Assembly (NCBI RefSeq): GCF_014650715.1
Contig: NZ_BMVM01000002.1
Location: 62,001 to 126,000 of the forward strand
DNA from: Streptomyces bluensis
GTDB taxonomy: Bacteria; Actinomycetota; Actinomycetes; Streptomycetales; Streptomycetaceae
Direction: 5' to 3'
Length of the DNA: 64,000 nucleotides
The notes under the pieces are model-generated. The model was not told the DNA's origin and ran no database searches. It saw nothing but the letters and a program-made list of their open reading frames with translations. The position numbers and the translations under genes are program-made. Shown here piece by piece: positions 8,364 to 16,405 of the stretch. Positions within the stretch are counted from its first letter, which is position 1. Every line of letters begins with the position of its first letter.

Positions 8364-9248
8364 CTACGGTTCCACCTCGTCCCAGCTTCGGTCGCCGGCC
8401 ACCACGGGCGACCGGGTCAGGCCGACGATGCCCATCGCCATCAGGCCGACGCCCACCACTTCGGGCAGCACGCGCCAGCCCAGGGCGATGCTCTCCCCGA
8501 ACAGCAGGCCGCCGAGGGTGACACTGATCAGGGCGTCCCCCAGGGCCAGGGCCGGCTGGGAGGCGGCCAGGGTGCCGGCCCGCAGCGTCCACTGGAGGAG
8601 CAGCACGCTCAGCAGGCCGGTAGCGGCACCGGCGTAGGTGTGCCAGGTGGTGAGGACCGCCGTGGGTCCTCCCGGAAATCGCCCGGTCACCTCCTTGATG
8701 AGCGCGGCGGTGACCGCGAAGCAGGCAGCGGTCGCGGCGCCGAGCAGCGCGGCCCGCAGGGGCCCGTGCACGCGCCGGGCGGCCGCCAGCAGGACGGCGA
8801 CACAGCACGCCAGCCCGCCTCCGACGGCGAGCCAGCGCCAGTCGCCGGCCCGCTCGACTCCGGGTGACGGGGAGGCGCTGAGCAGGAAGACCGCCAGCCC
8901 TCCGGCGAGCATCACGAAGGATCGCCACGTCCCCGCGCCGGGACGGGACCGGAAGACGGCGGCGCCGACGAGCAGGGTGAACAGCAGTTCGGTGGTCAGC
9001 AGCGGCTGCACCACTGACAGTTGCCCGGCATCAAGGGCGATGACCTGGAAGACAGCCGAAAGCACCAGGGCCGTCGCTCCGGCCCACCAGTACGGACGCC
9101 TCAGGAGCTCCGTCAGACGGGCCGTCGCCGCTTTGACACCGCGGCCGGAGACGTCGTCGGGCTCGACGGCGGCCCGGCGCTGCAGGACGGACGCCGTCGC
9201 GTTGGACAGCGCGGAGAGCAGGGCCATGACGACGGTGAGCGCGTTCAT
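8364..9248 (-). CDS. DMT/EamA-like membrane protein
   Basis: 294-residue integral membrane protein with about nine hydrophobic helices, e.g. ATALVLSAVFQVIALDAG, LLTTELLFTLLVGAAVF and VVGVGLMAMGIVGLTRS. The motif GQLSVVQPLLTTELLF is shared with the other DMT protein of this cluster (12891-13790), so the two are paralogues. The fold is that of drug/metabolite or NIPA-like magnesium transporters; no substrate can be read from sequence. The hydrophilic C-terminus ends GDRSWDEVEP. It is transcribed divergently from the glycosyltransferase, with a seven-copy tandem repeat between them. Confidence 0.75.
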   Translation of the reverse strand: MNALTVVMALLSALSNATASVLQRRAAVEPDDVSGRGVKAATARLTELLRRPYWWAGATALVLSAVFQVIALDAGQLSVVQPLLTTELLFTLLVGAAVFRSRPGAGTWRSFVMLAGGLAVFLLSASPSPGVERAGDWRWLAVGGGLACCVAVLLAAARRVHGPLRAALLGAATAACFAVTAALIKEVTGRFPGGPTAVLTTWHTYAGAATGLLSVLLLQWTLRAGTLAASQPALALGDALISVTLGGLLFGESIALGWRVLPEVVGVGLMAMGIVGLTRSPVVAGDRSWDEVEP

Positions 9249-9401
9249 GCGAGTGCCTGTCGTTCACGGGGGACGGGAAGACCCGCCGAGCGGCCGCCGT
9301 ACAGCCGATGGAGGGACGGAGGTGGGCAGAGTGAACACAGACCAAACTGCCGTGCACGGTGATAAATCTTCCCATAACGGCTCCGTGCGACGGGCGGATC
9401 C

Positions 9402-9464
9402 CGGTCGGTGCGGTCGGTGCGGTCGGTGCGGTCGGTGCGGTCGGTGCGGTCGGTGCGGTCGGTG
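9402..9464. repeat. Seven exact tandem copies of a 9-bp unit
   Basis: The unit CGGTCGGTG is repeated seven times without a mismatch. The tract lies about 150 nt from the DMT start and about 60 nt before the Cys-rich leader ORF of the glycosyltransferase. A 9-bp unit keeps reading frame, but no convincing gene covers it. Confidence 0.95.
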
Positions 9465-9522
9465 ACTGTTGGGCGGCCGGGGCCGCGGAGAACTGCTGCT
9501 CAGTGCTCGATACGAGGTGACC

Positions 9523-9636
9523 ATGCCGCAGAGGTGCTTCTGCCAGTGCCCGTGCCTTCCGGCGCCCTGCCTGTCCCCGCACGTTCTCGTGTCCGGACGG
9601 GGCGCCGCCACCGTGCCTGTGCGGCGTCTGCCGTGA
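9523..9636 (+). CDS. Putative 37-aa Cys-rich leader peptide
   Basis: A short ORF starts with ATG preceded by GAGGTG at 4-5 nt spacing, one of the better ribosome-binding sites in this segment. It encodes MPQRCFCQCPCLPAPC and then an ordinary Arg/Val-rich tail, five Cys in sixteen residues. Its TGA overlaps the GTG of the glycosyltransferase (GTGA), the arrangement expected for translational coupling. I know no family for it. It may be a regulatory leader (the Cys codons suggest cysteine sensing) or chance in GC-rich DNA. Confidence 0.4.
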   Translation: MPQRCFCQCPCLPAPCLSPHVLVSGRGAATVPVRRLP

Positions 9637-10727
9637 GCCGCCTCCTCGTGGTCAGCGCGAGCATGGGATCGGGCCACGACGCGGTGGCCGCCGAGCTGGC
9701 CCGGCGCCTGCGCCTGGCCGGGCACGAGGCGGTGCACACGGACGTACTGGAGCTGCTCCCCGCCCGCATCGGGGCCGGGCTGCGGGGCTTCTACCACGCG
9801 ACGGTCCGGCATGCCCCCCTGCTGTACGCGGGCATCTACGCCGCCTTCTTCCGCGGCGGCGCCGGTCCCCGTCCGCAGCCGGGGAGTGCGCCGCTCGTGG
9901 CGCTCGCCGAGGACCGGTTGCGTGAGCGGGTGGCGGGCAGTCACGCCGACGCGGTCGTCCCGGTCTTCCACCTCGCCGCCCAGCTGACCGGGCGGATGCG
10001 GGCCCGCGGACGGCTCGCGGTGCCCAGCGCGGTGGTCATCACCGACTTCGCCGTCCACCGCCAATGGCTGCACCGGGGCAACGATCTCCACCTGTGCCTC
10101 ACCGCGCAGATCGCCCGGGACGTGCGGCACCGCCTGGGACGACCCGCCGTCGCCTGCGGTCCGCTGCTGCCGGACCGCTTCCGCCCGCAGCCGGCCGGCG
10201 AGGCGTACTGGCGGCGGCTCACGGCCGGCGACGGGCGCCCGCCCGTGCTGATGTCCGCGGGCGCGTGGGGGGTGGGAAGCCGGCTCGACGCGACGGCGCG
10301 GCTCCTGGTCGGCGCCGGCTACCTGCCGGTCGTCCTGTGCGGGCGGAACGAGCGCATGCGCCGGCTCCTGTCGAAGGTGCCGGGAACGCTCGCCATGGGC
10401 TGGGTGGACGACATGCCGGGCCTGATGGCGGCATGCGTGGCACTGGTCGACAACGCCGCCGGGCAGACGGCGCTGGAAGCACTCGCCGTCGGTGTCCCGG
10501 TCGTCGCGTACCGTCCGATCCCGGGCCATGGGGCGGAGGGGGCACGCCGCATGGCGGCACTGGGCCTGACCGAGTACGCCGCCGACTCATGGCAGCTGAT
10601 GCGGTCCCTGGACCGCCTCGCCTCGGACGGCCCGGTCCCCGGTCGCCGGGCCCCCGCCGACCGCTGCCTCTTCCGGGGTGACGTCGTGGGCCCGCTGGAA
10701 CGACTCTGCGCTTGCGGACAGACCTGA
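9633..10727 (+). CDS. MGDG-synthase-like glycosyltransferase
   Basis: 364-residue GT-B enzyme. The N-terminal domain carries LLVVSASMGSGHDAVAAELA, the SxxxGxGHxxAA acceptor-domain motif of MGDG synthase/MurG relatives. VVITDFAVHRQWLHRGNDLHL (about 140) and a C-terminal donor domain (VLMSAGAWGVGSRLD, then GWVDDMPGLMAACVALVDNAAGQTALEALAVGVPVV) complete the fold. It most likely transfers a sugar to a lipid at the inner face of the membrane. The GTG start is supported by the family N-terminus and by overlap with the leader ORF; longer in-frame starts would run into the tandem repeat. The convergent neighbour is a polysaccharide deacetylase. Confidence 0.75.
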   Translation: MSRLLVVSASMGSGHDAVAAELARRLRLAGHEAVHTDVLELLPARIGAGLRGFYHATVRHAPLLYAGIYAAFFRGGAGPRPQPGSAPLVALAEDRLRERVAGSHADAVVPVFHLAAQLTGRMRARGRLAVPSAVVITDFAVHRQWLHRGNDLHLCLTAQIARDVRHRLGRPAVACGPLLPDRFRPQPAGEAYWRRLTAGDGRPPVLMSAGAWGVGSRLDATARLLVGAGYLPVVLCGRNERMRRLLSKVPGTLAMGWVDDMPGLMAACVALVDNAAGQTALEALAVGVPVVAYRPIPGHGAEGARRMAALGLTEYAADSWQLMRSLDRLASDGPVPGRRAPADRCLFRGDVVGPLERLCACGQT

Positions 10728-10764
10728 CCGTTCAACGGCGGCGTCGGGCGTACGGCCTGGCCGC

Positions 10765-11571
10765 TTACTCGTGCGCGCCCCGGCCCGCGACGTACGGATC
10801 ACCGGGCTCCCGCCTCCTCGGCGGGTGCCGACTCCCGACGCCGTGCTCACCGAGCGGCCCGATCGTCAGGCCAACCGCCCGGCACGCGCCCACCAGACCG
10901 GGCAACGCGGCCAGCGCCGCCCGCCAGCAGTCCGGTGCCGCCTGGCGGTCGGTGTCGTGCAGCACCACCGTGCCGCCGCCCCGCAGGTCCGCCAGGACGG
11001 TCGTCGCCACGGACTCGGCGGTGGCCCGGGCGTTCCAGTCGCGGCCCCAGGCGGTCCACAGGACCGGGCGCAGCCCGGTGCGGCGCGCGGCCAGCAGCCG
11101 GTCACCGGTCAGGATGCCGTACGGGGGCCGGTACCAGGTGGGAGGTGCGCCGGACACCTCCGCCACCGCGTGCGCGGCTCGCGCCAGCTGTCGGGCCTCT
11201 CTGCCCGGCGCCGGCCACCATGGGCGGTTGTGCGTCCAGCCGTGGACGGCGAGTTCGTGACCGCGCCGGACGATGGCGTGGCTCAACCGCCGGTGCCGCA
11301 GTACCTGTTCACCCATCACGAAGAACGTGGCTCGGACCGACAGCTCGTCCAGCGCGGCCAGGAAAGCAGGGGTGGAGCGGGGATCGGGCCCGTCGTCGAA
11401 GGTGAGCGCGACATGGTCGCGGCGGCCGACGCCCGCCAGAGCAGGCAGCCATGCGCGCCGCGGGCCGGAGAGCCAGGTCCCGGCGGGCACGATGTGGGCC
11501 GCGGCGACGAGTGCCGGGACGACGGCCACGGCCGCGCCCCACGACCGGCCCCGATCCACACCGACCCGCAT
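10765..11571 (-). CDS. Polysaccharide deacetylase (NodB/CE4) family protein
   Basis: 268-residue CE4 hydrolase. An N-terminal hydrophobic segment (SWGAAVAVVPALVAAAHIV, about 10-30) is a signal anchor. NodB motifs are ordered: VALTFDDGPDPRSTPAF (motif 1, catalytic Asp and metal Asp), HELAVHGWTHNRP (motif 2, H-x3-H variant HGWTH), WYRPPYG (motif 3), WGRDW (motif 4) and GGTVVLHDTD (motif 5). It should deacetylate N-acetyl sugars outside the membrane. The ATG at 11571 has AAAGGAG 5 nt upstream, the last unit of a seven-copy 10-bp tandem repeat. Substrate may be the product of the neighbouring glycosyltransferase, which is inference. Confidence 0.85.
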   Translation of the reverse strand: MRVGVDRGRSWGAAVAVVPALVAAAHIVPAGTWLSGPRRAWLPALAGVGRRDHVALTFDDGPDPRSTPAFLAALDELSVRATFFVMGEQVLRHRRLSHAIVRRGHELAVHGWTHNRPWWPAPGREARQLARAAHAVAEVSGAPPTWYRPPYGILTGDRLLAARRTGLRPVLWTAWGRDWNARATAESVATTVLADLRGGGTVVLHDTDRQAAPDCWRAALAALPGLVGACRAVGLTIGPLGEHGVGSRHPPRRREPGDPYVAGRGAHE

Positions 11572-11580
11572 GTCCGTCTC

Positions 11581-11650
11581 CTTTGGCGTCCTTTGGTGTC
11601 CCTTGGCATCCCTCGGCGTCCCTTGGGTTCCCTTGGGTTCCCTTGGCGTT
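11581..11650. repeat. Seven tandem 10-bp units abutting the deacetylase RBS
   Basis: Plus-strand units are ctttggcgtc, ctttggtgtc, ccttggcatc, cctcggcgtc, ccttgggttc (twice) and ccttggcgtt. On the minus strand the units read CCAAGGGA-like and the last one supplies the AAAGGAG ribosome-binding site of the deacetylase. The 10-bp period equals one helical turn and does not preserve reading frame. Confidence 0.9.
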
Positions 11651-11704
11651 CGGGCCGCGCTGCGCCTGCGCCCCTGGCTCCCGCACGGCGCGCTGTCGCC
11701 GCGT

Positions 11705-12511
11705 TCAGCCGAACCGATCCGCCAGACGCCGGTACGAGGAGGGCGCGAGGCCCCGAACCGCGACCGGCACACGGAGCCAGCCAGGCACGAACACGTCGTG
11801 ACGTTCCCTACGCACCGCCGCGACGACTGCCGCGGCCACCCGTTCGGGCGGGATCGGACGCGGGCGCCTACGGCAGTAGGGCACCCCTCGCCGGGCGAAG
11901 AAGGGAGTGTCCACCACCCCTGGCACGACGTGGGTCAGCCGCACGCCGGTTCCCTTCAGCTCGTACCGCAGCGCGTCGGCGAAGGCGCCGAGTCCCGCTT
12001 TCGCCGCGGAGTACACCGCTTCCTCCCGTACGCCGACGCACCCCGCGACGGAGCCCATCAGCACCAGCCGGCCTCGGCGCCGCTCCACCATGTGGGGCAG
12101 GACCTGCCGGACCAGATGCACCACCGAGGCCAGGTCCACCGTGAGCAGCCGGTCCACCTCACTGCTGGGCATCGAGGTGAACGGTCCGGCCCAGCCCACA
12201 CCGGCCGCGGCGACGAGCAGATCGAGGGCCGGAACCCGCCGAAGGGCCCGGTCGGCCAACTGGCGGGCGCCCTCGGCGCCGGACAGGTCGCAGGGAATCG
12301 CGACGCCGGACGTCTCGTGCGCCACCCTGTCCAGCCGGACCCGGTCACGTCCGGAGACCAGCAGCGCCCACCGCTCTTTCGCCAGGGCCCGCGCGACAGC
12401 CGCCCCGATCCCGGAGGAGGCACCCGTCACGAGCGCCACGCCTGTCATGGGCACAGTGCCTGGCAGGAGAGCGGACGCGGCCGGGTACGGATCCGCCGTG
12501 GAGCGTCCCAA
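11705..12511 (-). CDS. Short-chain dehydrogenase/reductase (SDR)
   Basis: Classical SDR with the cofactor motif TGASSGIG near the start, NAG replaced by AAAGVGWAG, catalytic Ser in [15 protein letters not shown] (Tyr and Lys) and PGVVDTPFF. It reduces or oxidises a hydroxyl/carbonyl group with NAD(P). The TTG at 12511 is chosen because AAGGAGG stands 5 nt before it, giving 268 residues; an ATG at 12448 ([15 protein letters not shown], 247 residues) would give the more typical SDR N-terminus but has a poor site. The two-step choice remains open. It is transcribed in the same direction as the deacetylase, 133 nt upstream, across the 10-bp tandem repeat. The substrate is unknown. Confidence 0.8.
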   Translation of the reverse strand: MGRSTADPYPAASALLPGTVPMTGVALVTGASSGIGAAVARALAKERWALLVSGRDRVRLDRVAHETSGVAIPCDLSGAEGARQLADRALRRVPALDLLVAAAGVGWAGPFTSMPSSEVDRLLTVDLASVVHLVRQVLPHMVERRRGRLVLMGSVAGCVGVREEAVYSAAKAGLGAFADALRYELKGTGVRLTHVVPGVVDTPFFARRGVPYCRRRPRPIPPERVAAAVVAAVRRERHDVFVPGWLRVPVAVRGLAPSSYRRLADRFG

Positions 12512-12890
12512 GGTGACCTCCTTGACCGATGGGGTCCGGTACGGCGTCGGAGTCCGCCGACCACCCGCGAGCGCACCTCTCCGTCCCGGCCGTTCCCGCG
12601 CGTCCGGCGATGACAACGACCATCGAGGGGTAGCCGGAGCTCACGGCTTTCAAACGTGCGGCGACGCGCGCACCCGCGGTGCGCGAGCCGTCCTGGAACC
12701 GGCGCGGACGGGCCGGGCCCGCGCGGAACCGACGAGGTGACCGCCCTCTGAGCGAGGTGCCGTCATGGTTCCCCGGGGCCGGCACACGACGGCACGGCGA
12801 TAGGCCACGTGGGTGACTTTGCGGAACGGTCCTGGCCGGGCTCCGGCAGTCCAGAGCCTTCGCTCGGTCCAGGCAGGAGGATGACTGGCC
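12512..12890. other. Divergent intergenic region, no gene seen
   Basis: 379 nt between the SDR and the second DMT gene. GC-rich throughout. I see no ORF with a ribosome-binding site other than the flanking genes, no strong hairpin and no clear promoter hexamers; it presumably carries both divergent promoters. Confidence 0.6.
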
Positions 12891-13790
12891 GTGGTGTACC
12901 TCTACAGCCTTCCCGCCGCGTGTCTGCTGGGCTTCGGGTTCGTCCTCCAGCAGCACGCGGCCGAACGCGAACCGCTGTCCTTGATGCTGTCCTACCGACT
13001 GCTGCTGGACCTGGTGCGGGTGCCGTTGTGGCTGGCGGGCATCGGCTGCATGGTCATGGGCCAGATCCTCGGGGCGATCGCGCTGACACACGGCGGCCTC
13101 GCCCAGGTCGAGCCGTTGCTCACCACGAACCTGCTCTTCGCGATGGCTCTCGCCCGATGGATGGGCGACCAACCGCTGGGCTGGTCGGGATGGCTGGGAG
13201 CACTCGCCCTCAGCGGCGGGGTGGCGGTCTTCATCCTGGCGGGGCAGCCGCACAGCGGCCAGGGCCAGGTCGGCGCGCTGCGGCAGTGGCTGGTGATCGC
13301 CTGTGTCCTGGGTCTGGCCGGAATCCTCGTGGGCATCGCCCGGCACCTGCGACTGCTGTACCGGCCGCCCCTCCTGGCCGCCGCGGCCGGCACCCTCTAC
13401 GGGCTCCAGGACGCGCTCACCCGCGTCTCCGGCGGCATCCTCGGTGACAGGGGAATCACCGGACTGCTCGTCTCGTGGCAGCCCTGGGGTGTGCTGGCGC
13501 TGGCGGTGGTGGGTCTGCTCCTGGTGCAGAGTGCCTTCGAGGCCGGGCCGTTGCGGCTGTCCCTGCCCGCGCTGACCGCCGCCGAGCCCCTGAGCGGCAT
13601 CGGCTGCGGCATCGGCTTCCTCCACGACGAGCTGCGCACCACGCCCGGCGCACTGGCCTTGCAGGCGGCCGCGGTGGTCGCGGTGGTCAGCGGTGTCATC
13701 GTCCTCGGACGGCACCCGGTCATGCCCAGCGGCAAACGGCGCCCCGAACCCCCGCCTCACCACCCGCACCACGCCCGGCACCGGCCATGA
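12891..13790 (+). CDS. Second DMT/NIPA-like membrane protein
   Basis: 299-residue membrane protein with about nine hydrophobic helices (SLPAACLLGFGFVLQQHAA, GIGCMVMGQILGAIAL, GVLALAVVGLLLVQ, VVAVVSGVIVLG). GGLAQVEPLLTTNLLFAMAL matches the corresponding segment of the DMT protein at 8364-9248, so the cluster is bracketed by paralogues. The C-terminus is a hydrophilic His/Pro-rich tail (PPPHHPHHARHRP) that could bind metal. The GTG start has GGAGG about 11 nt upstream, somewhat far; a second GTG follows directly. Transport substrate is not readable. Confidence 0.75.
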   Translation: MVYLYSLPAACLLGFGFVLQQHAAEREPLSLMLSYRLLLDLVRVPLWLAGIGCMVMGQILGAIALTHGGLAQVEPLLTTNLLFAMALARWMGDQPLGWSGWLGALALSGGVAVFILAGQPHSGQGQVGALRQWLVIACVLGLAGILVGIARHLRLLYRPPLLAAAAGTLYGLQDALTRVSGGILGDRGITGLLVSWQPWGVLALAVVGLLLVQSAFEAGPLRLSLPALTAAEPLSGIGCGIGFLHDELRTTPGALALQAAAVVAVVSGVIVLGRHPVMPSGKRRPEPPPHHPHHARHRP

Positions 13791-13826
13791 CAGCACCGGC
13801 CCGGGACCCTCGCGGATGCGGGCGGG

Positions 13827-14531
13827 TCAGTCAGGGACGAGACCGAGGGCGTACGTGTACCGACTGACCGTGCTGCTCTTCAGTCCGGGCCACGTCCGCA
13901 CCCGCTCCCACTGCGCTTGGGCCGCCGGCGTACCGATTCCGTCGCCGGGTGCGGCGAGAGCGTCGATGTGGGCCTGGGCGGTCTCCCACTCGGCGTAGTT
14001 GAGGACCCTGGTGCCGTCGGTGCCGAGGTGGAAGTGGGCGGAGATGCCGCCGGGGTGCGGGTCGGGCTCGCTGTCGAGCGCCCCGAGGACGGCGTCGACC
14101 CAGGCGCGCTGCCGGTCGGGGTCAGGGCCCTCGAACTCCACATCGACGATCACGATGCAGCCCGGCACCGGGGCCTCGTCCCGCGTCAGGGCGCGGTAGC
14201 GCCGGTACCGCCCGAGCCTCTGGCGTTCGATACCCGGCACGGCGGTGTCGATCTCGTCGTTGCGCTCCTGCCGCCGGGTCCGCGCGAAGGCCTCGTACGC
14301 CTGCTCGTCGGCCCACTGCGAGTAGTGGAGCAGGGTTGAGCCGTCCAGCCCTGTGTAGACGTAGTAGCCGAGCAGCCCCTCGACGGGCCAGGGCCGCCGC
14401 TCCCAGGTGGCGGCGATCGCCTCCACGGTCTGCCGCTGCCGCAGGGGCGTTCCCACCTTCCAGGTGCTGAAGAAGGGTGCCCCCACCTTGGGATTGTCGA
14501 GTTGGGGGTGTGCCTGGGTACGACGGGTCAT
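13827..14531 (-). CDS. Tandem antibiotic-biosynthesis-monooxygenase (ABM) domain protein
   Basis: 234-residue cytoplasmic protein made of two ferredoxin-like ABM folds. The first spans about 25-115 (STWKVGTPLRQRQTVEAIAA, then HYSQWADEQAYEAF), the second about 130-225 (CIVIVDVEFEGPDPDRQ, then LNYAEWETAQAHIDAL). The paired SQW/AEW signature after a beta strand is typical. Members include cofactor-free oxygenases and heme-degrading enzymes, but many have unknown roles. The ATG at 14531 has GGAGG at close spacing. The gene stands alone, convergent with the DMT gene; an autonomous function is likely. Confidence 0.8.
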   Translation of the reverse strand: MTRRTQAHPQLDNPKVGAPFFSTWKVGTPLRQRQTVEAIAATWERRPWPVEGLLGYYVYTGLDGSTLLHYSQWADEQAYEAFARTRRQERNDEIDTAVPGIERQRLGRYRRYRALTRDEAPVPGCIVIVDVEFEGPDPDRQRAWVDAVLGALDSEPDPHPGGISAHFHLGTDGTRVLNYAEWETAQAHIDALAAPGDGIGTPAAQAQWERVRTWPGLKSSTVSRYTYALGLVPD

Positions 14532-14739
14532 GCCGGCCTCCGGCTGTCGGTACGGGTGCGTGTACCGACCACCCTCCAACCTCAACCAAGATTCAGGTCA
14601 AGCCCGGAGGCAGGCAGGGCAGGTGCGGAGTGTGCGGACGGGAGGGTGTGGCGGGGGGCGACCCCCACGACGACCCCCACACCGGGCCACCCTCGCACCA
14701 GGCCACCCCCGCACCCCGGCCGCCCAGGAACCCCACGCG

Positions 14740-15204
14740 CTACGAGCGCCTAATCCGCTGAATGCGTCGCGCGACGTCGCGGCGGAGCGCCGAAGCCGAG
14801 GAAGACCGACGCCGCCCCCACATCACAGCCCGACGCCGCCGCCCCCACATCACAGCCCGCGACGCCTCGCGCTGCCGCCAGGTCACCGCGCCGACCGCCG
14901 CCGCGGCGACGCCCACACCGCCGATCACCACGGCCCGCGTCACACGCGGCACCCGTTCCCGCACGGAGTGCGCCGCATGGGAGGCGGAGCCCTTCAGATC
15001 CGCCACCTGGGCCCGTGCCCGCGCCTTCACGTCGGTCTTGGCGACCAGTTCCTCAACGGTGTCACCGAGCTGATGACGTGTCATCGCTATCTGCTGCCGC
15101 AGCTCGTCGGGCCCTTTGGCCCCGGCCGAGCGAGGAGGTTGTGGCATTCCCCTCGAACCAGCCGGGCCAATCGAACCAGCCGAGCCGCCGGAGGTGCTGG
15201 TCAT
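14740..15204 (-). CDS. DUF3618-domain protein
   Basis: 154-residue protein. After a Gly/Ser/Pro-rich N-terminus (MTSTSGGSAGSIGPAG) comes the DUF3618 segment GPDELRQQIAMTRHQLGDTV, followed by a predicted helix, a single hydrophobic segment (AVVIGGVGVAAAAVGAV, about 105-122) and a very basic C-terminus. DUF3618 proteins are actinobacterial membrane-associated proteins of unknown function that usually sit beside a holin-like gene, as here: the ATG overlaps the stop of the upstream gene (ATGA). The 3' end carries a 27-bp tandem duplication that repeats AVMWGRRR. Confidence 0.8.
   Translation of the reverse strand: MTSTSGGSAGSIGPAGSRGMPQPPRSAGAKGPDELRQQIAMTRHQLGDTVEELVAKTDVKARARAQVADLKGSASHAAHSVRERVPRVTRAVVIGGVGVAAAAVGAVTWRQREASRAVMWGRRRRAVMWGRRRSSSASALRRDVARRIQRIRRS
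14811..14859. repeat. 27-bp tandem duplication inside DUF3618 gene
   Basis: The 22-bp block at 14811-14832 recurs exactly at 14838-14859, a period of 27 bp or nine codons, so the reading frame is kept and the peptide AVMWGRRR appears twice. Confidence 0.9.
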
Positions 15205-15629
15205 CGGTGTGCCCTTCCCTTGATCTCCTCGACATCCGCCCTGAGGCTGTCGATGGCCTGCGCGGGCGTGGCCGGCGTGGCGCGGCGCAGCTGGGCGCGC
15301 CCGGTCGCCGCCAGCACGGCCGCGATCACGAAGAGCGCCCCCGCGACGATGAGCGCGGCGGCCCACACGGGCAGCACCAGCGCCAGCGCGGCGACGGCGG
15401 CGCCCGCCAAAGCCATCAGGCCCACATAGCCGAGGGCGCCGGCCGTACCCAGCAGCCCACCGCCACGGCCCGCGCGGCGTCCCTTCGCGGCCAGCTCCTC
15501 CTTGGCGAGAGCGAGTTCCTGTCGTGCAAGCGTGGAGAGCTGTTCGGTGGCCTGCCCGACCAGTTCACCGACGGAGTGGTGCTCGGCCGCCGTGGGTCGT
15601 GCGGGCCTGGTGTCCAGGGTCCCGGTCAC
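15201..15629 (-). CDS. Phage holin-like (DUF1469/holin_3_6) membrane protein
   Basis: 142-residue protein with a soluble helix (VGELVGQATEQLSTLARQEL, about 20-45), two transmembrane segments (about 58-80 and 85-110, hairpin topology) and a short charged tail ending EIKGRAHR. It belongs to the holin-like superfamily III/DUF1469 group, widespread chromosomal membrane proteins of actinobacteria and not evidence of prophage. A GTG start follows the acidic promoter-distal spacer of 53 nt from the Cys-rich gene. Its stop overlaps the DUF3618 start by 4 nt, which implies translational coupling and a joint role. Confidence 0.8.
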   Translation of the reverse strand: MTGTLDTRPARPTAAEHHSVGELVGQATEQLSTLARQELALAKEELAAKGRRAGRGGGLLGTAGALGYVGLMALAGAAVAALALVLPVWAAALIVAGALFVIAAVLAATGRAQLRRATPATPAQAIDSLRADVEEIKGRAHR

Positions 15630-15682
15630 TGTGTCCCGCCTCCTCTCGTCCGGGGTGCGCCGAGTACCCGTCCCAGGCGGCG

Positions 15683-16405
15683 TTACCCCTGCGGAGGCGG
15701 CCCTTCCGGCGGCGCCCCGGGTCCGCGTTCACCGAGCCTGACCAACTGGCTCTGGAACCAGTCGAGCCGCGCCTGGAGCAGCGCCGCCTCCGCGACGAGT
15801 TCGGGGACGCCCAGTTCTGCGCCGCACGATGCGCCCGCCACCGCGCCCGTACTCACCGCGCCCGCGCTGACCGCAGCCGCCCGGACCCGCAGCCCCTCCC
15901 CCGCCAGCCGGGCGAAGGAGGCGAGCGACACCGACGGACGACCGCGGACGCAGCCCGCGCACGCGGCGGCCAGGGCGCGCCAGCCCGGCCGCCCCCAGCC
16001 GGCGTCGGCCAGGGCCACGGCCGCCGCGCCGCACGCGCACGGCCCGACCGTCGCACGCCTCACCCGCTGGCGGGCGTACCGGAAGCCGAGTTCGAAGCGG
16101 ATGTAGGCACCGAGCACGGCGACCTCCAGCAGCACGGCCGCGCGGTGCTCGCCGGTGCACAGCAGCGCCTCGGCCGCCGCCCGGTCGTGCACACAGTGGA
16201 AGCCGCAGTCGCACAGGCGCGCGGGAGCACGGTGCCTGAGTCCGTAGACGCACCGGGCCTCGTCGAGGACTCCGTACGGCAGCGCGCCACCCAGCGACAC
16301 CCCGGTGAAACCGGCCCGGGTGCCGTCCTGGGACAGCATCGGGTGGGCGATCTTGTATCCGGTCGGCGGCTCCGCCGGACGTTCCTCGGGGAGCCGCAGC
16401 CTCAT
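15683..16405 (-). CDS. Cys-rich hypothetical protein, possible metal-binding
   Basis: 240-residue protein I cannot assign. It contains ten cysteines, mostly clustered: CDCGFHC at 65-71, C83, CACG at 123-126, CAGC at 149-152 and C194. The N-terminal part reads GYKIAHPMLSQDGTRAGFTG. The spacing suggests zinc or another metal bound in a treble-clef-like fold. No signal peptide is seen, and the last 15 residues are Pro/Gly-rich. Its start overlaps the stop of the 50-aa gene (ATGA), and it precedes the holin-like gene, so it is part of a four-gene operon with the DUF3618 protein. Confidence 0.75.
   Translation of the reverse strand: MRLRLPEERPAEPPTGYKIAHPMLSQDGTRAGFTGVSLGGALPYGVLDEARCVYGLRHRAPARLCDCGFHCVHDRAAAEALLCTGEHRAAVLLEVAVLGAYIRFELGFRYARQRVRRATVGPCACGAAAVALADAGWGRPGWRALAAACAGCVRGRPSVSLASFARLAGEGLRVRAAAVSAGAVSTGAVAGASCGAELGVPELVAEAALLQARLDWFQSQLVRLGERGPGAPPEGPPPQG

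Noticed and set aside
9402..9464. CRISPR-like array
   Set aside because: The 9-bp units are contiguous with no spacers and no cas genes nearby.
9408..9632. N-terminal extension of the glycosyltransferase through the tandem repeat
   Set aside because: The extension is a repeat-encoded RSV polymer with no family match; the GT-B fold starts at 9633.
15201..15629. Prophage remnant suggested by a holin-like gene
   Set aside because: DUF1469 proteins are ordinary chromosomal actinobacterial proteins; no other phage genes, att sites or integrase.
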